Source: Aphelocoma coerulescens
Taxonomy: Eukaryota; Chordata; Aves; Passeriformes; Corvidae
Assembly: GCF_041296385.1 (NCBI RefSeq)
Contig: NW_027184083.1
Coordinates: forward strand, 558,001 to 622,000
Reading direction: 5' to 3'
Length of the DNA: 64,000 nt
Shown: piece after piece, positions 1-8,920 of the stretch
Layout of the letters: every line of letters begins with the position of its first letter
Position numbering within the stretch: the stretch's first letter is position 1
Made by a program: the position numbers and the translations under genes
The notes under the pieces: generated by a model
Told to the model about the DNA's origin: nothing
The model's input: only the letters and a program-made list of their open reading frames with translations
Database searches by the model: none

Positions 1-38
1 ACCTCGTGCCTAGCCACAATTCTAATTCTATTAGCACC
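1..38. repeat. Left copy of a ~37-bp direct repeat
   Basis: This 38-base stretch ends directly at the LTR-A start and is repeated almost exactly at 1871-1907. The only difference is a short indel/substitution near its fifth to ninth base. The two copies bracket the LTR-A/gag fragment at 39-1870. LTR-A elsewhere in the window makes 5-bp duplications, so this length is unusual. Confidence 0.85.
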
Positions 39-598
39 TGTCCTGGGTTGCAGTGTATTCTATTACCATCCTCATGAGCTGTTGAAATCAGGTGGGGCAG
101 TGTTTCCTTGCCTCCTCCCCCTAGACTATCTTGCTGTTAATGGCCCATCAATGCCATGCCACATGACTCAGAGATAACTCCCTCTGGACCATCTTCTGTT
201 AATGAGCCTAATCAACACTTGGCCTCATGACTCATTACCCCATTGTGAGATGCTCCACCCAGAGGGAGGAACCAAGCATCCCATCATGGATATAATCTGA
301 GACTCTGAACACCAGAGACAACCCTTTCCACTGGATTTCCAGAGGACAGGAGCTACACAGCCACCACTGGACTTTCTGAGGAAGAGCAGACCTTTGTTTT
401 TCTACAGGATCACCACTTCAGAGGACTGCAGCCACCATTCTACCAGACTGCTACCACCACCCTGCCTAACAGGGACTCAGGTTGTATCTTGACTCTGTCA
501 GTTTGAACCAGTGTTTTCTTTTTTTTTTTCCTTAATTTCCCCATTAAATTGTTATTCTGACTTGGTGCCTCCCACTGGTTTGTTTTCAAACTAGTACA
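39..598 (+). repeat. LTR-A (5' LTR of A1)
   Basis: The 560-bp LTR runs from TGTCCTGGGTTGC to an end in ACA. Reverse-complement copies lie at 5302-5876 and 8351-8920. A TATA-like GATATAATC lies near 290 and ATTAAA, a polyadenylation variant, near 543. A primer-binding site follows six bases after the LTR. Confidence 0.9.
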
Positions 599-603
599 TA
601 ATT

Positions 604-621
604 TGGCGCCCAAGGTGGGGC
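604..621 (+). other. Primer-binding site, tRNA-Lys-like
   Basis: The 18 bases TGGCGCCCAAGGTGGGGC lie just 3' of the LTR, where minus-strand DNA synthesis is primed. They match the PBS for tRNA-Lys1,2 used by Mason-Pfizer-type betaretroviruses at all but about one base. A Lys-type PBS on an element with ERVL-like gag is unexpected, since ERVL usually uses tRNA-Leu. Confidence 0.8.
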
Positions 622-838
622 TTGTTCTGAGAGAAAGTCAGCATCACAATTTTGTATTAACAGAAACCTATTCACCATGGTGCTCAGCTTGTCTACATGG
701 GTACTGTATCTTGCTCTCTATATTTTTCCTCACATGGGGAACTACCTGCCTGTTGTATTGCTCCTGTTAAAAGCAGGGAATGGTACGAGAATTGCTTTAT
801 TGGTTTATTATGTCTATAGCATAATAACTTGCAAGGCT

Positions 839-973
839 GTCATAGGTTAGCAAGCTGAGTCTCGGAAGTGATGTTCTTCTTACAGCTTGGTGCCTGCTTT
901 GCGTTTCTCCTAATTCTTATCTCCCAGAAGTTAAACAGTAATGAGTATTTTGAACCAAACCACTACTGAGGCG
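839..973 (+). repeat. Miniature LTR-B: both ends joined, middle missing
   Basis: The first ~48 bases match the start of LTR-B (TGTCATAGGTTAGCAAG...) and the rest match its last ~85 bases, including the segment that ends ...CCAAACCACTAC. Full LTR-B copies here are about 1.28 kb, so roughly 1.15 kb is missing. The copy sits in the A1 leader, and the ATG at 941 lies in its 3' part. Confidence 0.65.
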
Positions 974-1870
974 ATGAATACCATTTGGAATATATACTCA
1001 ATTTTGTTTGGCTGTCCTAGTCTGGGCTCCTATGACTGGGATCTCCTCAACAATCGCACCCAGCCCCTGGTGGGAGGAGTAGAGAGTGGTTTCTTCCAGC
1101 CTTTCAGGCCAGGCACAGCAGTTTTTGAAAATATTGAGTTCCCTCTGGATGTTAAGAATGGTATAATCTTCTTGTCAGTTCTATTCTCTTTTTTCTCTAT
1201 GGCCTGCATTGTGTACACCATGCTTAGAAACAAAACACTACTTAGTGTGGTGCAACGTCTGCTTGAAGAGGAGGTAAAAAGGAGCAAAGCAACAAATACC
1301 ATGTCTACGCAGACTGTCGCAGAGGAGAAAGAAACCAAACATAAGAAAACAGTGTCCATGTCTACGCAGACTGACACAGAGTAGAAAGAAACCAAAGGCG
1401 CTGTCAGGGTCCCCATGCAAACTATCACTGAACCAGAACAGCCTAAACCAATTGCAGTTGCCCCTGTTCAGAAGAAGAAATCAAAAAGCAAATCAGTCGG
1501 CATAGTGACTGACGAGGATGCAGCAGGACCTTTGCACCCAGCAGAAGAGGCAGAGCCAGAGATCATCACTCGGTTGCTATCCCTGGGTGAGCTGCGTGAC
1601 CTGCGGAGGGAATTCACCCGCCAGACAAACGAGTCTATCCTGACCTGGCTGCTCCGCATTCGGGACGCTGCAGCCAATGACACCATTCTGGATGGAAATG
1701 AGGCCAGGCAACTGGGATCTCTGTCCCGGGATGTGGTCATTGACCAGGGGATCAGGAGAACCCAAGAAACTCTCAGCCTCTGGCTGAGAAATCAGATGGA
1801 GCTATATTAGAAAGGCATTGGGCGTCCCAATAATCAAGACCAAATAACTGAGAGGGAGGGGTTCTTCTAA
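941..1870 (+). pseudogene. gag-like frame of A1 (ERVL type), interrupted
   Basis: A single frame runs from ATG 941 through TAG at 1382-1384 and resumes in the same frame to TAG at 1808-1810. The first 147 residues contain a strongly hydrophobic helix (about residues 75-95) followed by basic and acidic segments, with a short duplicated M-S-T-Q-T unit. The second part resembles the C-terminal half of the gag of provirus C. No capsid major homology region or zinc finger is present before the element breaks off. The first codons come from LTR-B end sequence (839-973), so the N-terminus is chimeric. Confidence 0.6.
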
Positions 1871-1907
1871 CCTCGCCCTAGCCACAATTCTAATTCTATT
1901 AGCACCA
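1871..1907. repeat. Right copy of the ~37-bp direct repeat
   Basis: It is nearly identical to bases 1-38 and lies between the end of the A1 gag fragment and the resumption of K1 leader sequence at 1908. Confidence 0.85.
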
Positions 1908-2553
1908 AAAATCAATAATCTAGCACCGCTCCAAACAAATGTTTCAATACAACATACTCAAACAACACACAGCAACATACACATCCCTGATCTACAAACA
2001 AATAGGCCAGGTAGTATACAGCCACCTACACATAAAAGCAGTCCAACAACAACCAATATCCACACAGACATAAGCAACCCAACAACACTCAGGCCAGCTA
2101 CTAGTAGCCAAAATATTCATAACACTCACTTTTAATAACTTCAGGGTCCAGCATATTTATTTTCTCCAATACAATCATCAACAAGTTCTGGCAGAAACCC
2201 CCCCGGAATCACTCGATCCACTCTCAGGATTGCTAGCAGCTGCTCTATTGGTCAGTGACTCCCCCTTGCTGGCTCCCGTAGCTGGCTGCTCTGCTTGCAA
2301 GCTCCACCTTTACCCACACAGGGACTATGCTCTGCGCATCTTATGAGTGGCCCTGGCCATGCGTATGACTTACAGGCACCCTAAATCCAGAACATACCAT
2401 TTATCCCCAGTCCCAGCAGGTTGCTGTCTGCCCCTGCAGTGAGCGAGCCGAGGGGCGGAGTTCCTCCACGAAAGCCCTGGGGCGCACTGAGGATGTTCAC
2501 TCCTCAGCCAATCCTGCAGCCAGAGGGAGTTCTTCCTGCCTGGCTAGCCAAAA
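1908..2553 (-). mobile_element. Leader of provirus fragment K1
   Basis: The reverse complement matches the sequence downstream of the 5' LTR of K2 (57123-57657 and 59887-59935) over its whole length, so this is the untranslated leader of a K-family provirus on the minus strand. I see no open frame of note. A1 cuts it off on its left. Confidence 0.8.
2534..2550 (-). other. K1 primer-binding site (tRNA-Arg-like)
   Basis: On the minus strand TGGCTAGCCAGGCAGGA follows the LTR end by three bases. K2 has TGGCGAGCCAGGCAGGA at the same place. This resembles the Arg-tRNA PBS of some class I ERVs; the tRNA assignment is tentative. Confidence 0.6.
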
Positions 2554-2964
2554 TGATATGTGAAAAAGACTCCACTACTGGAATAAGTAGTAAAGTAGGT
2601 ATGTTTATTCCAGCGCAGGGAAGCATGGGGGATAGCTCCTCCAATGTCATGTGTGCTGAGAGCTGCATTCAGCTTGGTATATATCGGGTTACAAACTCCA
2701 TATTCATTAAGTTTCCCAATACGCCTATACATATTCATTACCTAGCCCTGCCTAGCCTCACCTTGTATTACAATGAGCCCAAAAGTCATTTACATCCGCA
2801 TTGCGCTTGCGCAGTGTTGTCTGGTGGTCATGTGCAGGGGTCTCTGGGATGAAGTAAGGGTCTTCCTCAGAAGTTCCTCCTTCTGAACTTTTCACCTTGC
2901 TTCCCGGGGCATGCTCTTTATGTCCCTGGCCCAAGTCCAAACTTCAAGGATGGTTTTAGTTAGT
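2554..2964 (-). repeat. LTR-K of K1, 3' portion
   Basis: This is the reverse complement of the K2 5' LTR (56526-57122), with AATAAA in the R region. The LTR is split by solo LTR-B and continues at 4251-4437. Confidence 0.85.
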
Positions 2965-4245
2965 TGTAGTGGTTTGGTCCTAAATACTCATTACTGTTTA
3001 TCTTCTGTGAGATAAGAATTAGGAGAAATGCAAAGAAGGCACCAACTTGAAAGAATATATAGAAGTTTATTAACAGACCTAAAAGAGGAACAGAAAAAAA
3101 AAATTTATATCAAATTCAGAACTCTCCTCTTCCCCCCACCTTCCTCGCTTCTCCCACTGACACTGTAAAAAGACAACCCTTAAGATGTTCAGTCTGTTTA
3201 CCACTTCTATAATAACCTTGTTCAGTCCATTTAGAAAGAGAAGTCTCTTCTTGCTCGTGCTATGAAAACAGTATCACAACGAGACAGCCACCCACTTCCA
3301 AATATTGTTCAGTCCATTTAGGAAGAGGAGTCTCTCTGCCTGCATGTGAGTCTCTTCCCCCGACTTGCAGCTTTTCCAACAACTGCTTTTGAGGGTCCAC
3401 TCTTGAAGTTTTTGGGGTACAATTTTAAGGTTGAGCCGTTCAGAAACAAAAAAAACCAGAGGCTCTTCTCCTTCCCTGGGAGCAAAGGGTCTTCCTCATC
3501 TTCATCTTTAAGTCTATCTCTGGGGGCATCTCTAGGAACTGTGGTTTTCTCCTTTCCCGTTTGGAGCAAAAGTCCTCATCTGGTTCATCTCTCCCTGTCC
3601 AAACTTCTCATGAAATTACAGCTGCGTCAGCATCTGCTTATTGCTTGCGAGTTGAACACTCCACCCCCCATAACTTCATGAAATTACAACGGGATACTCT
3701 GATATATCATAGCTTCACAGCAGACTTTCAGCTTTAAGCATCTCCTCTCTCGCTCTTCCCTCAGGTTTTCTGCTCTTCACAGCAATAAAAGGGTTAATCT
3801 CACCTCAGCCTGGCAGCTTTGCAGCTGGAATGTTGAATTTTTCTTATCGCAGTGGAGAGGGGGGAAAGCCGAGCCGCTCCAGCTGCCCACGGCAAGGCAG
3901 TGGGGGGGGGGGGGGGGGAGGTTCACGACTGGAACAGGCCCATGGCTCCAGGATGGCCAGGTCCTGGTCCGGCCTGGCCCAAGCAGGGCCTGGCCCGGCC
4001 AACTGGACCCCGCACGGGGCCTGCAGCCACCTGTCCCAGCACCGGAAATGAGAGAGAGGTTGGGGGGGGGGGGAGTTTGTCTATTCTTAAGTGTGTATCA
4101 CAGAGGCAGTCACAACTTTAAGTGGCTTAAAGAATTGTCCATATTCAAACTGGCTGCTGATAGGTTCTATCAGGTCCCAGAAGAAGCTGTAAGCACCCCT
4201 TGGCAAGGACATCCCTTTCGGGACTATGCTTGCTAACCTATGACA
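2965..4245 (-). repeat. Solo LTR-B (B1)
   Basis: This 1281-bp solo LTR is inserted in LTR-K with an exact 5-bp TSD, TTAGT (2960-2964 and 4246-4250). On its own strand it begins TGTCATAGG and ends CCACTACA, with a polyadenylation signal (TTAATAAAC) about 110 bases before the end. It contains a 17-base G run at 3902-3918. Short reading frames inside it (for example 3346-3681) are not shared between copies and look spurious. Confidence 0.92.
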
Positions 4246-4250
4246 TTAGT

Positions 4251-4437
4251 TTTAGGTTCGAAAACAGGATCTTTGGTCAAGATTCCTTCCCTTTATCAAT
4301 AGTCTTATATCTCCTCATTCTGCTTTGGTAGGCACAATAAGTGCTGAGCAAGCTGTATGCATTGTTGTTAACAAACAGCTTCTTTGCAAATCATTTAACC
4401 TCTGCTTCCCCCTCCTCCCCTAATTCCGAGGGATTTA
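4251..4437 (-). repeat. LTR-K of K1, 5' portion
   Basis: It matches the first ~190 bases of LTR-K at 56526 and 62939. The LTR start is near 4437, where the usual terminal TG appears changed. Confidence 0.8.
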
Positions 4438-5301
4438 TCGCAGTCTTGGGTGAGTAACAGTTTGTATCAATCAGTGGATTTCCTATGGAATCTATACTTC
4501 CTCACATTGCTTCTTTCATCTCTCAGTATCTGACCTTATCTAGCAGACCCACAATTTATTTGTAAAGACAAATTCCTCTCATTCCTTTCAATTTCTCTTG
4601 TAAAAGGCCTCGGAAATGAGTCTGGGTGAACTTCAGGAGTCCCTGATGGTTAATGACACCTAAAACATGACAACTGTCTCAGGCATTTGAGCCAGGGATC
4701 CCTCTTCAGACCTTCTCATGGAAGGAGGATTGGGGGGGGGTGGAAGGGAGGAGAGGGTGTTTTAAAATACAGTGGTTTGTGTAAGGGAGGGCAATTTAGC
4801 ATGACAAGAGGCTCCATCTCTTATCTCACTCATTGCCCATCATTCACTCTCTGTCATAGAGGTTTAGCCATTACACACCCAAAAGCTCGGCTCCCCCACT
4901 TCCAGACACAGCTCCAGCAAAACACTCTGGCACCTTCACAACTCAGAAATGCTTTGAGTCATTAACCCATAAAAGTCCAGTTTCCAACAGCAGTCAAGGA
5001 CAGGACCGGACAACAGCACTGAATACACATCCCGAATTGCCCTCATTGCCCTTGGCGTTATCATGGCATAAACTGATACCACTCAGTACATCATCAAAGC
5101 AATCCTGATCCCTCTCCCTGCACTGAAAAAGAGCACTGTGATGGGCAAACAGTGCCACATAAATGGAAACATAAACAGGGTCAGGTACCACACCCGCATG
5201 AACAGACTGAGCAACATTGTAACCAGCGGGCTCCATATCTAATGCACAAATGCTTGGATCAAAATTCTTTCCAACCCATTCCCAGAAAATCTGTTTTTAT
5301 C
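4438..5301 (-). other. Unassigned fragment, probably ERV leader/gag on the minus strand
   Basis: It continues across the solo LTR-A to 5882-5937, where the minus strand shows an LTR-like end and a Lys-type PBS. That makes 4438-5301 the leader and gag-proximal part of a minus-strand ERV. A frame on the minus strand at 5236-4994 (80 codons, cysteine-bearing) has no recognisable domain. The rest shows no coding signal, and I could not name the family. Confidence 0.4.
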
Positions 5302-5876
5302 TGTGGTAGTTTGAAAACAAACCCGTGGGAGGCACCAAGTCAGAATAACAATTTAATGGGGAAAATTAAAGAAAAGGAAAAAGAAAAAGACTAAAAGAAA
5401 ACACTGGTTCAAACTGACAGAGTCAAGATACAACCTGAGTCCCTGTTAGGCAGGGTGGTGGTAGCAGTCTGGTAGAATGGTGGCTGCAGTCCTCTGAAGT
5501 GGTGATCCTGTAGAAAAACAAAGGTCTGCTCTTCCTCAGAAAGTCCAGTGGTGGCTGTGTAGCTCCTGTCCTCTGGAAATCCAGTGGAAAGGGTTGTCTC
5601 TGGTGTTCAGAGTCTCAGATTATATCCATGATGGGATGCTTGGTTCCTCCCTCTGGGTGGAGCATCTCACAATGGGGTAATGAGTCATGAGGCCAAGTGT
5701 TGATTAGGCTCATTAACAGAAGATAGTCCAGAGGGAGTTATCTCTGAGTCATGTGGCAGGACAATGATGGGCCATTAACAGCAAGATAGTCTGGGGGGAG
5801 GAGGCAAGGAAACACTGCCCCACCTGATTTCAACAGCTCATTAGGATGGTAATAGAATACACTGCAACCCAGGACA
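5302..5876 (-). repeat. Solo LTR-A
   Basis: This 575-bp LTR-A in reverse orientation has an exact 5-bp TSD, TTATC (5297-5301 and 5877-5881). No PBS or coding sequence of family A is attached, so it is a solo LTR. Confidence 0.93.
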
Positions 5877-5893
5877 TTATCGCATTCCTTTGT

Positions 5894-5911
5894 GCCGCAC
5901 ATTGGGCACCA
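5894..5911 (-). other. Primer-binding site of a minus-strand ERV remnant
   Basis: On the minus strand TGGTGCCCAATGTGCGGC follows an AATTTA-rich LTR end, resembling the Lys PBS beside LTR-E (21944-21961). Only ~25 bases of the LTR remain before the J1 junction. Confidence 0.55.
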
Positions 5912-5937
5912 ATTAAATTTGCTGGTTTAAAAAAACA

Positions 5938-6047
5938 GCCATGCGGCTGGAAAATAAACATCTCTGAAAACTTCTACCAAGATTCGGTCCCTATTTTTCC
6001 ACGGGCCTCGCTGTCTAATGCATGTTGCAGTAATCCCCGCTGCAACA
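5938..6047 (+). repeat. LTR-J, 5' copy of J1 (U3 missing)
   Basis: It aligns with the last ~120 bases of LTR-J at 63370-63660, starting near GCCATGCGGCTGG and including AATAAAC, and ends in GCAACA. Confidence 0.8.
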
Positions 6048-6126
6048 ATGGTGGTCAATGCAGGCATAATGATTCCCTGGAGTCAGCGACTGAAACAATC
6101 AAGATTTTGAAGATTCTCAAAAATTC

Positions 6127-6136
6127 GTGAGTAAAG
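6127..6136 (+). promoter_or_regulatory. Conserved splice-donor-like site in the J leader
   Basis: GTGAGTAAAG follows AAATTC here and in the second J element (GTGAGTAAA at 63712). It precedes the gag-like ATG in both. This is a good donor consensus and could allow a spliced message for downstream frames such as the cold-shock ORF. No convincing acceptor could be fixed by eye. Confidence 0.5.
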
Positions 6137-6185
6137 AAACTTTTTGGATCTCTCTTCTTGCTTTTGTTTTGCTCTTCCATAAACT

Positions 6186-6540
6186 ATGGAGGAACCGTGG
6201 AAAGTCCTGACTCTCCGAACCGCATGTGGACATTTATCTCAAACTTGAAAAGATTCTTGAACAATGATATGTACATTTTAGCTTAATTCAAGCTCAAAAA
6301 GAACTGAAACATTTCCTGGCATGGTTGTTTAAAAACTTTTCTACTGTTCTTGGGACTTGATTCTTACCAAAGATTTTTGGAAGAATTTTTGGTCACAGTT
6401 AATTTCTGAGTCAAAATATATGCCGATGGAAGAATATTTTCGTGAATATTATCTAATTACGGAGACTGTTGAACAATATCAGCTATGTCCTTGTGAAGGG
6501 AAATGTGCCTCAGGGACTGTGCGATCTCGGCCACATGTGC
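6186..6540 (+). pseudogene. Decayed gag-like start of J1
   Basis: The ATG at 6186 and following bases match the open frame starting at 63774 in the second J element. Here the frame breaks within about 20 codons and similarity continues in other frames (for example W-K-N-F-W near 6380). No named domain is recognised. Confidence 0.5.
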
Positions 6541-6923
6541 TGAGTGCTCTGCGGGTGGCGGCGAGGCAGTTCCCATGCGGGGGCGAAGCGCCGCAAGCCA
6601 TGGTGTCGGCAGTGGAGCAAGGCACGGTGGGAGCGGCGCAAGCTGGCGGTGCCTGCCTGGTCATGTGCAGCACGTGGTGGAGTGAGCCCTGTGAACGCTT
6701 GGCTGCGGCCAGCGGTTATAGCAGTGGAGCGGACCCGCACGAAGCCCAGGCATGCACTGGGACGGAGCCGTTTGCAGGGCATGGCTGGACTGCTGCTTGG
6801 AGGCCCAGCCAAGACATGGCCAGGCAGCGGCAGCACAGCTGTGACCAGAGGTGGCGGTGCGCAGGGAGCTGAGCAGCACGGCCCGGCCCAGCCCGGCCCA
6901 CGCGGCCCCGAATGCAACCCTGA
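6541..6923 (+). other. GC-rich segment upstream of the cold-shock ORF
   Basis: This stretch is much more GC-rich and Ala/Gly/Pro-coding than the AT-rich gag relic before it. The composition break near 6540 may mark the left edge of captured host sequence, since Y-box genes have GC-rich 5' ends. Overlapping frames on both strands give no recognisable protein. Confidence 0.4.
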
Positions 6924-7400
6924 GAAGTCAAGACCCTGCAGCGAGAGTGGGCAGGCACGAGCAGCCCCGGCAGTCCTGGCAGCTCTGGCAGCCCCAACGC
7001 GGGAGCAAGCGAAAACGAAAGTGAAACCAGGAACACAGCAAGACAGAAAACAGCAGCAACTCGGATAAAAGAAAAAATCATCGTAGCTAAGGTTTTAGGA
7101 ATAGTAAAATGGTATATTGTCAAACAAAATTATGGTTTTATAATGAGATGTGACAACCAGGAAGACATATTTGTTCATAGAACTGCCATTAAAAAGAATA
7201 ACCCTGAAAAATACCTCCCAAGCTTAGGAGATGGAGAAGTGGTAGAGTTTAAGATTATCCAAGGAAAGAAAGGCCGGCAAGCAGCATATGTTACCCGGCC
7301 TGATGGTGTTTCTGTGAAAGGCAGTATATATGCTGCAAATCGTAGTTATGTCAGACAATATCCCCATTTACAAGCAGCCCATACAGTTTCCCTTTCCTAA
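6924..7400 (+). CDS. Y-box-type cold-shock domain protein fragment carried by an ERV
   Basis: A 158-codon frame is open from just after TGA 6921-6923 to TAA 7398-7400. The first in-frame ATG (7143) lies inside the domain, so expression would need an upstream start, a fusion or splicing. The first ~45 residues are Ser/Gly/Pro-rich and then basic. A cold-shock domain follows: K-V-L-G-I-V-K-W opens it, RNP1-like Q-N-Y-G-F-I is near 7125, RNP2-like D-I-F-V-H near 7167, and then I-K-K-N-N-P and L-G-D-G-E, all hallmarks of YBX1/YBX3-type proteins, which bind single-stranded nucleic acid and mRNA. The P-D-G-V segment is closer to YBX3/YBX2 than YBX1. The domain is intronless although host Y-box genes split it over several exons, so it came from an mRNA. 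The Y-box C-terminal tail is missing. Capture by the ERV and a later retrocopy insertion both remain possible. Confidence 0.8.
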   Translation, partial: EVKTLQREWAGTSSPGSPGSSGSPNAGASENESETRNTARQKTAATRIKEKIIVAKVLGIVKWYIVKQNYGFIMRCDNQEDIFVHRTAIKKNNPEKYLPSLGDGEVVEFKIIQGKKGRQAAYVTRPDGVSVKGSIYAANRSYVRQYPHLQAAHTVSLS

Positions 7401-7545
7401 TCCTACCTTTCCCTTTTATCCTATATCCTTTTACCTCCAGTGTATTCCTAATCCATTTTTCCACCCGTGGTTTCTCTCACAAAACCATGCCTTTACCAAT
7501 TGTTTCCCCAAAAATCCCTTTCCAATGCCGAGTGGGAGATGACAA

Positions 7546-7567
7546 GGGGGGGGGGGGGGGGGGGGGG
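7546..7567 (+). repeat. 22-base G homopolymer
   Basis: An uninterrupted run of 22 G follows GAGATGACAA, between the cold-shock ORF and the 3' LTR. It may form a quadruplex; the length is also prone to assembly error. Confidence 0.9.
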
Positions 7568-7835
7568 CGGAATTAACTATTGTTGTTTAGAGTTCCTACA
7601 GGTACATATGGAAGAAACCCTCTCCTGCCTGAGTTTCCCCACAAAGCATGCTCAGAGAGTCCTGTCTCCCTTCTGCCAGCCCTAAGATATTCCAGAGAAA
7701 AAAAATCTGTTTGGACATTTAGAGACGCAGGAGGGTGGCTTGTTTTCTTTTGAAACTGTTCTTGTTATCTTATGTTTGTCCAGTTGTTTTCAATGTTAAG
7801 TTTTAAATCTCTTTTAGTTTAAAAAAAGGGTGAAA

Positions 7836-8101
7836 TGTTGGGGTTCCTCCCCCCTGCCATGGGGTCCTGGGGGAGGGGACCCTGGGATAGAGGCACGGGG
7901 TTTCCCTACTCCCTGGTGAATCTCGCTTCCCATTGGTTATTTTGTGTTCACCTGCGCGGGAAGGACCCTCTGGTCCCGTGATTGCAACAGTCCTTCCACA
8001 GTCCCCGGCCACGCTGCTGGAAAATAAACATCTGTGAAACATCTACCAAGAATCGGTCCCTATTTTTCCATGGGCTTCGCTGTCTTATGCATGTTGCAGT
8101 A
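7836..8101 (+). repeat. LTR-J, 3' copy of J1
   Basis: It begins TGTTGGGGTTCC after a purine tract (AAAAAAAGGGTGAAA) that serves as the polypurine tract. A CCATTGG box and AATAAAC are present. It stops at GCAGTA, about 14 bases short of the full LTR-J end. Confidence 0.85.
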
Positions 8102-8345
8102 CATTCCCATCCTTTCCATGTTTGGACTGGTACATGAGCTAATTTTCTTATTCCTTTCGTTATTTGTTTCACCACTTTTCCATTGTCATCTATTTGCAAA
8201 CAGCAGTTTGAGTCATTTAATTTGCCACACACTCCCCCTTCTTCTGCTAGTAGATAATCTAATAACATCTGATGTTGAAATATTGTATTTCTCATCTGAG
8301 TAGATTGGTCAGCAAGAAGGTCAAGAGCTGTAGCTGTCTGGTTAA
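8102..8345 (-). pseudogene. env: Env transmembrane subunit fragment of G
   Basis: This is the continuation of the env frame at 10112-8921 across the solo LTR-A. It shows an L-L-D-Y-L-L heptad segment, then a gammaretrovirus-type disulfide region in which the first Cys and the Cys-Cys pair are seven residues apart (C-x7-CC) rather than the usual six. The J1 junction removes the membrane anchor. Confidence 0.75.
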
Positions 8346-8350
8346 CTATT

Positions 8351-8920
8351 TGTACTAGTTTGAAAACAAACCAGTGGGAGGAACCAAGTCAGAATAACAA
8401 TTTGATAGGAATATCAAAGAAAATAAAGGCAGAAAGCACTGGGTTAAACTGACAGTCAGGATAAGGATACAACCTGAGACCCTGTTAATCAGGGTGGCAC
8501 TAGCAGTCTGATAAAATGGTGGCTGCAGTCCTCCTGAAGTAGTGGATGTGGTTCTGTCGAAGCAGTGATCCTGTAGGTCTGCTCTTCCTCAGAAGGCCTG
8601 GTGGTGGCTCCTGTCCCCTGGAAATCCAGTGGAAAGGTTGTCTCTGGTGTTCAGAATCTCAGATTATATCCAGGATGGAATGCTTGGTTCATCCTTCTGG
8701 GTGAAGCATCTCACAATGGGATGATGAGTCATGAGGCCAGGTGTTGATTAGGCTCATTAACAGAAGATGGTCCGGAGGGAGTTACCTCTGAGTCATGTGG
8801 CATGGCATTGATGGGCCATTAACAGAAAGATAGTCTGGGGGGAGGAGGCAAGGAAACACTGCCCCACCTGATTTCAACAGCTCATGAGGATGGTAATAGA
8901 ATACACTGCAACCCAGGACA
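8351..8920 (-). repeat. Solo LTR-A in G env
   Basis: This 570-bp LTR-A in reverse orientation has an exact 5-bp TSD, CTATT (8346-8350 and 8921-8925). It splits the env frame of G. Confidence 0.95.

Larger units (their letters stand above)
39..1870 (+). mobile_element. Element A1: 5' LTR, PBS and gag fragment of an ERV
   Basis: The order is LTR (39-598), primer-binding site (604-621), leader, and a broken gag-like frame up to about 1870. There is no pro, pol, env or 3' LTR. The gag protein resembles that of provirus C (22907-23919): both share an acidic E-P-E-I-I-T segment and a downstream T-W-L-L-R motif. A1 therefore looks like an ERVL-type element cut off in gag. It interrupts the leader of provirus fragment K1, which resumes at 1908. 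Confidence 0.75.
5938..8101 (+). mobile_element. Element J1: short ERV carrying a cold-shock-domain ORF
   Basis: The order is truncated 5' LTR (5938-6047), PBS region, conserved splice donor, decayed gag start, GC-rich segment, Y-box-like cold-shock ORF (6924-7400), 22-base G run, purine tract, and 3' LTR (7836-8101). The 5' LTR lacks its U3, and the 3' LTR lacks about the last 14 bases seen in other LTR-J copies (52530-52823, 63370-63660). No pro, pol or env is present. It abuts env of provirus G on the right and an ERV remnant on the left, with no TSD visible. Confidence 0.75.

Noticed and set aside
1..38. ATTCTAATTCTATT resembling the 3' repeat of CR1 LINEs
   Set aside because: Only about two loose units, no adjacent CR1 3' end; treated as part of the 37-bp repeat.
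838..967. Splice junction reading (CTTACAG joined to CTTGG) as evidence of a processed transcript
   Set aside because: The left part is the start of LTR-B, not an exon end, and the joined parts match LTR termini, so deletion is simpler.
2421..2852. 143-codon plus-strand frame over the K1 leader and LTR-K
   Set aside because: It spans the PBS and LTR in reverse and has an equivalent reverse frame in K2; not a gene.
6510..7123. Minus-strand frames opposite the GC-rich and cold-shock region
   Set aside because: They are shadows of the plus-strand composition, with no recognisable domain and no start context.
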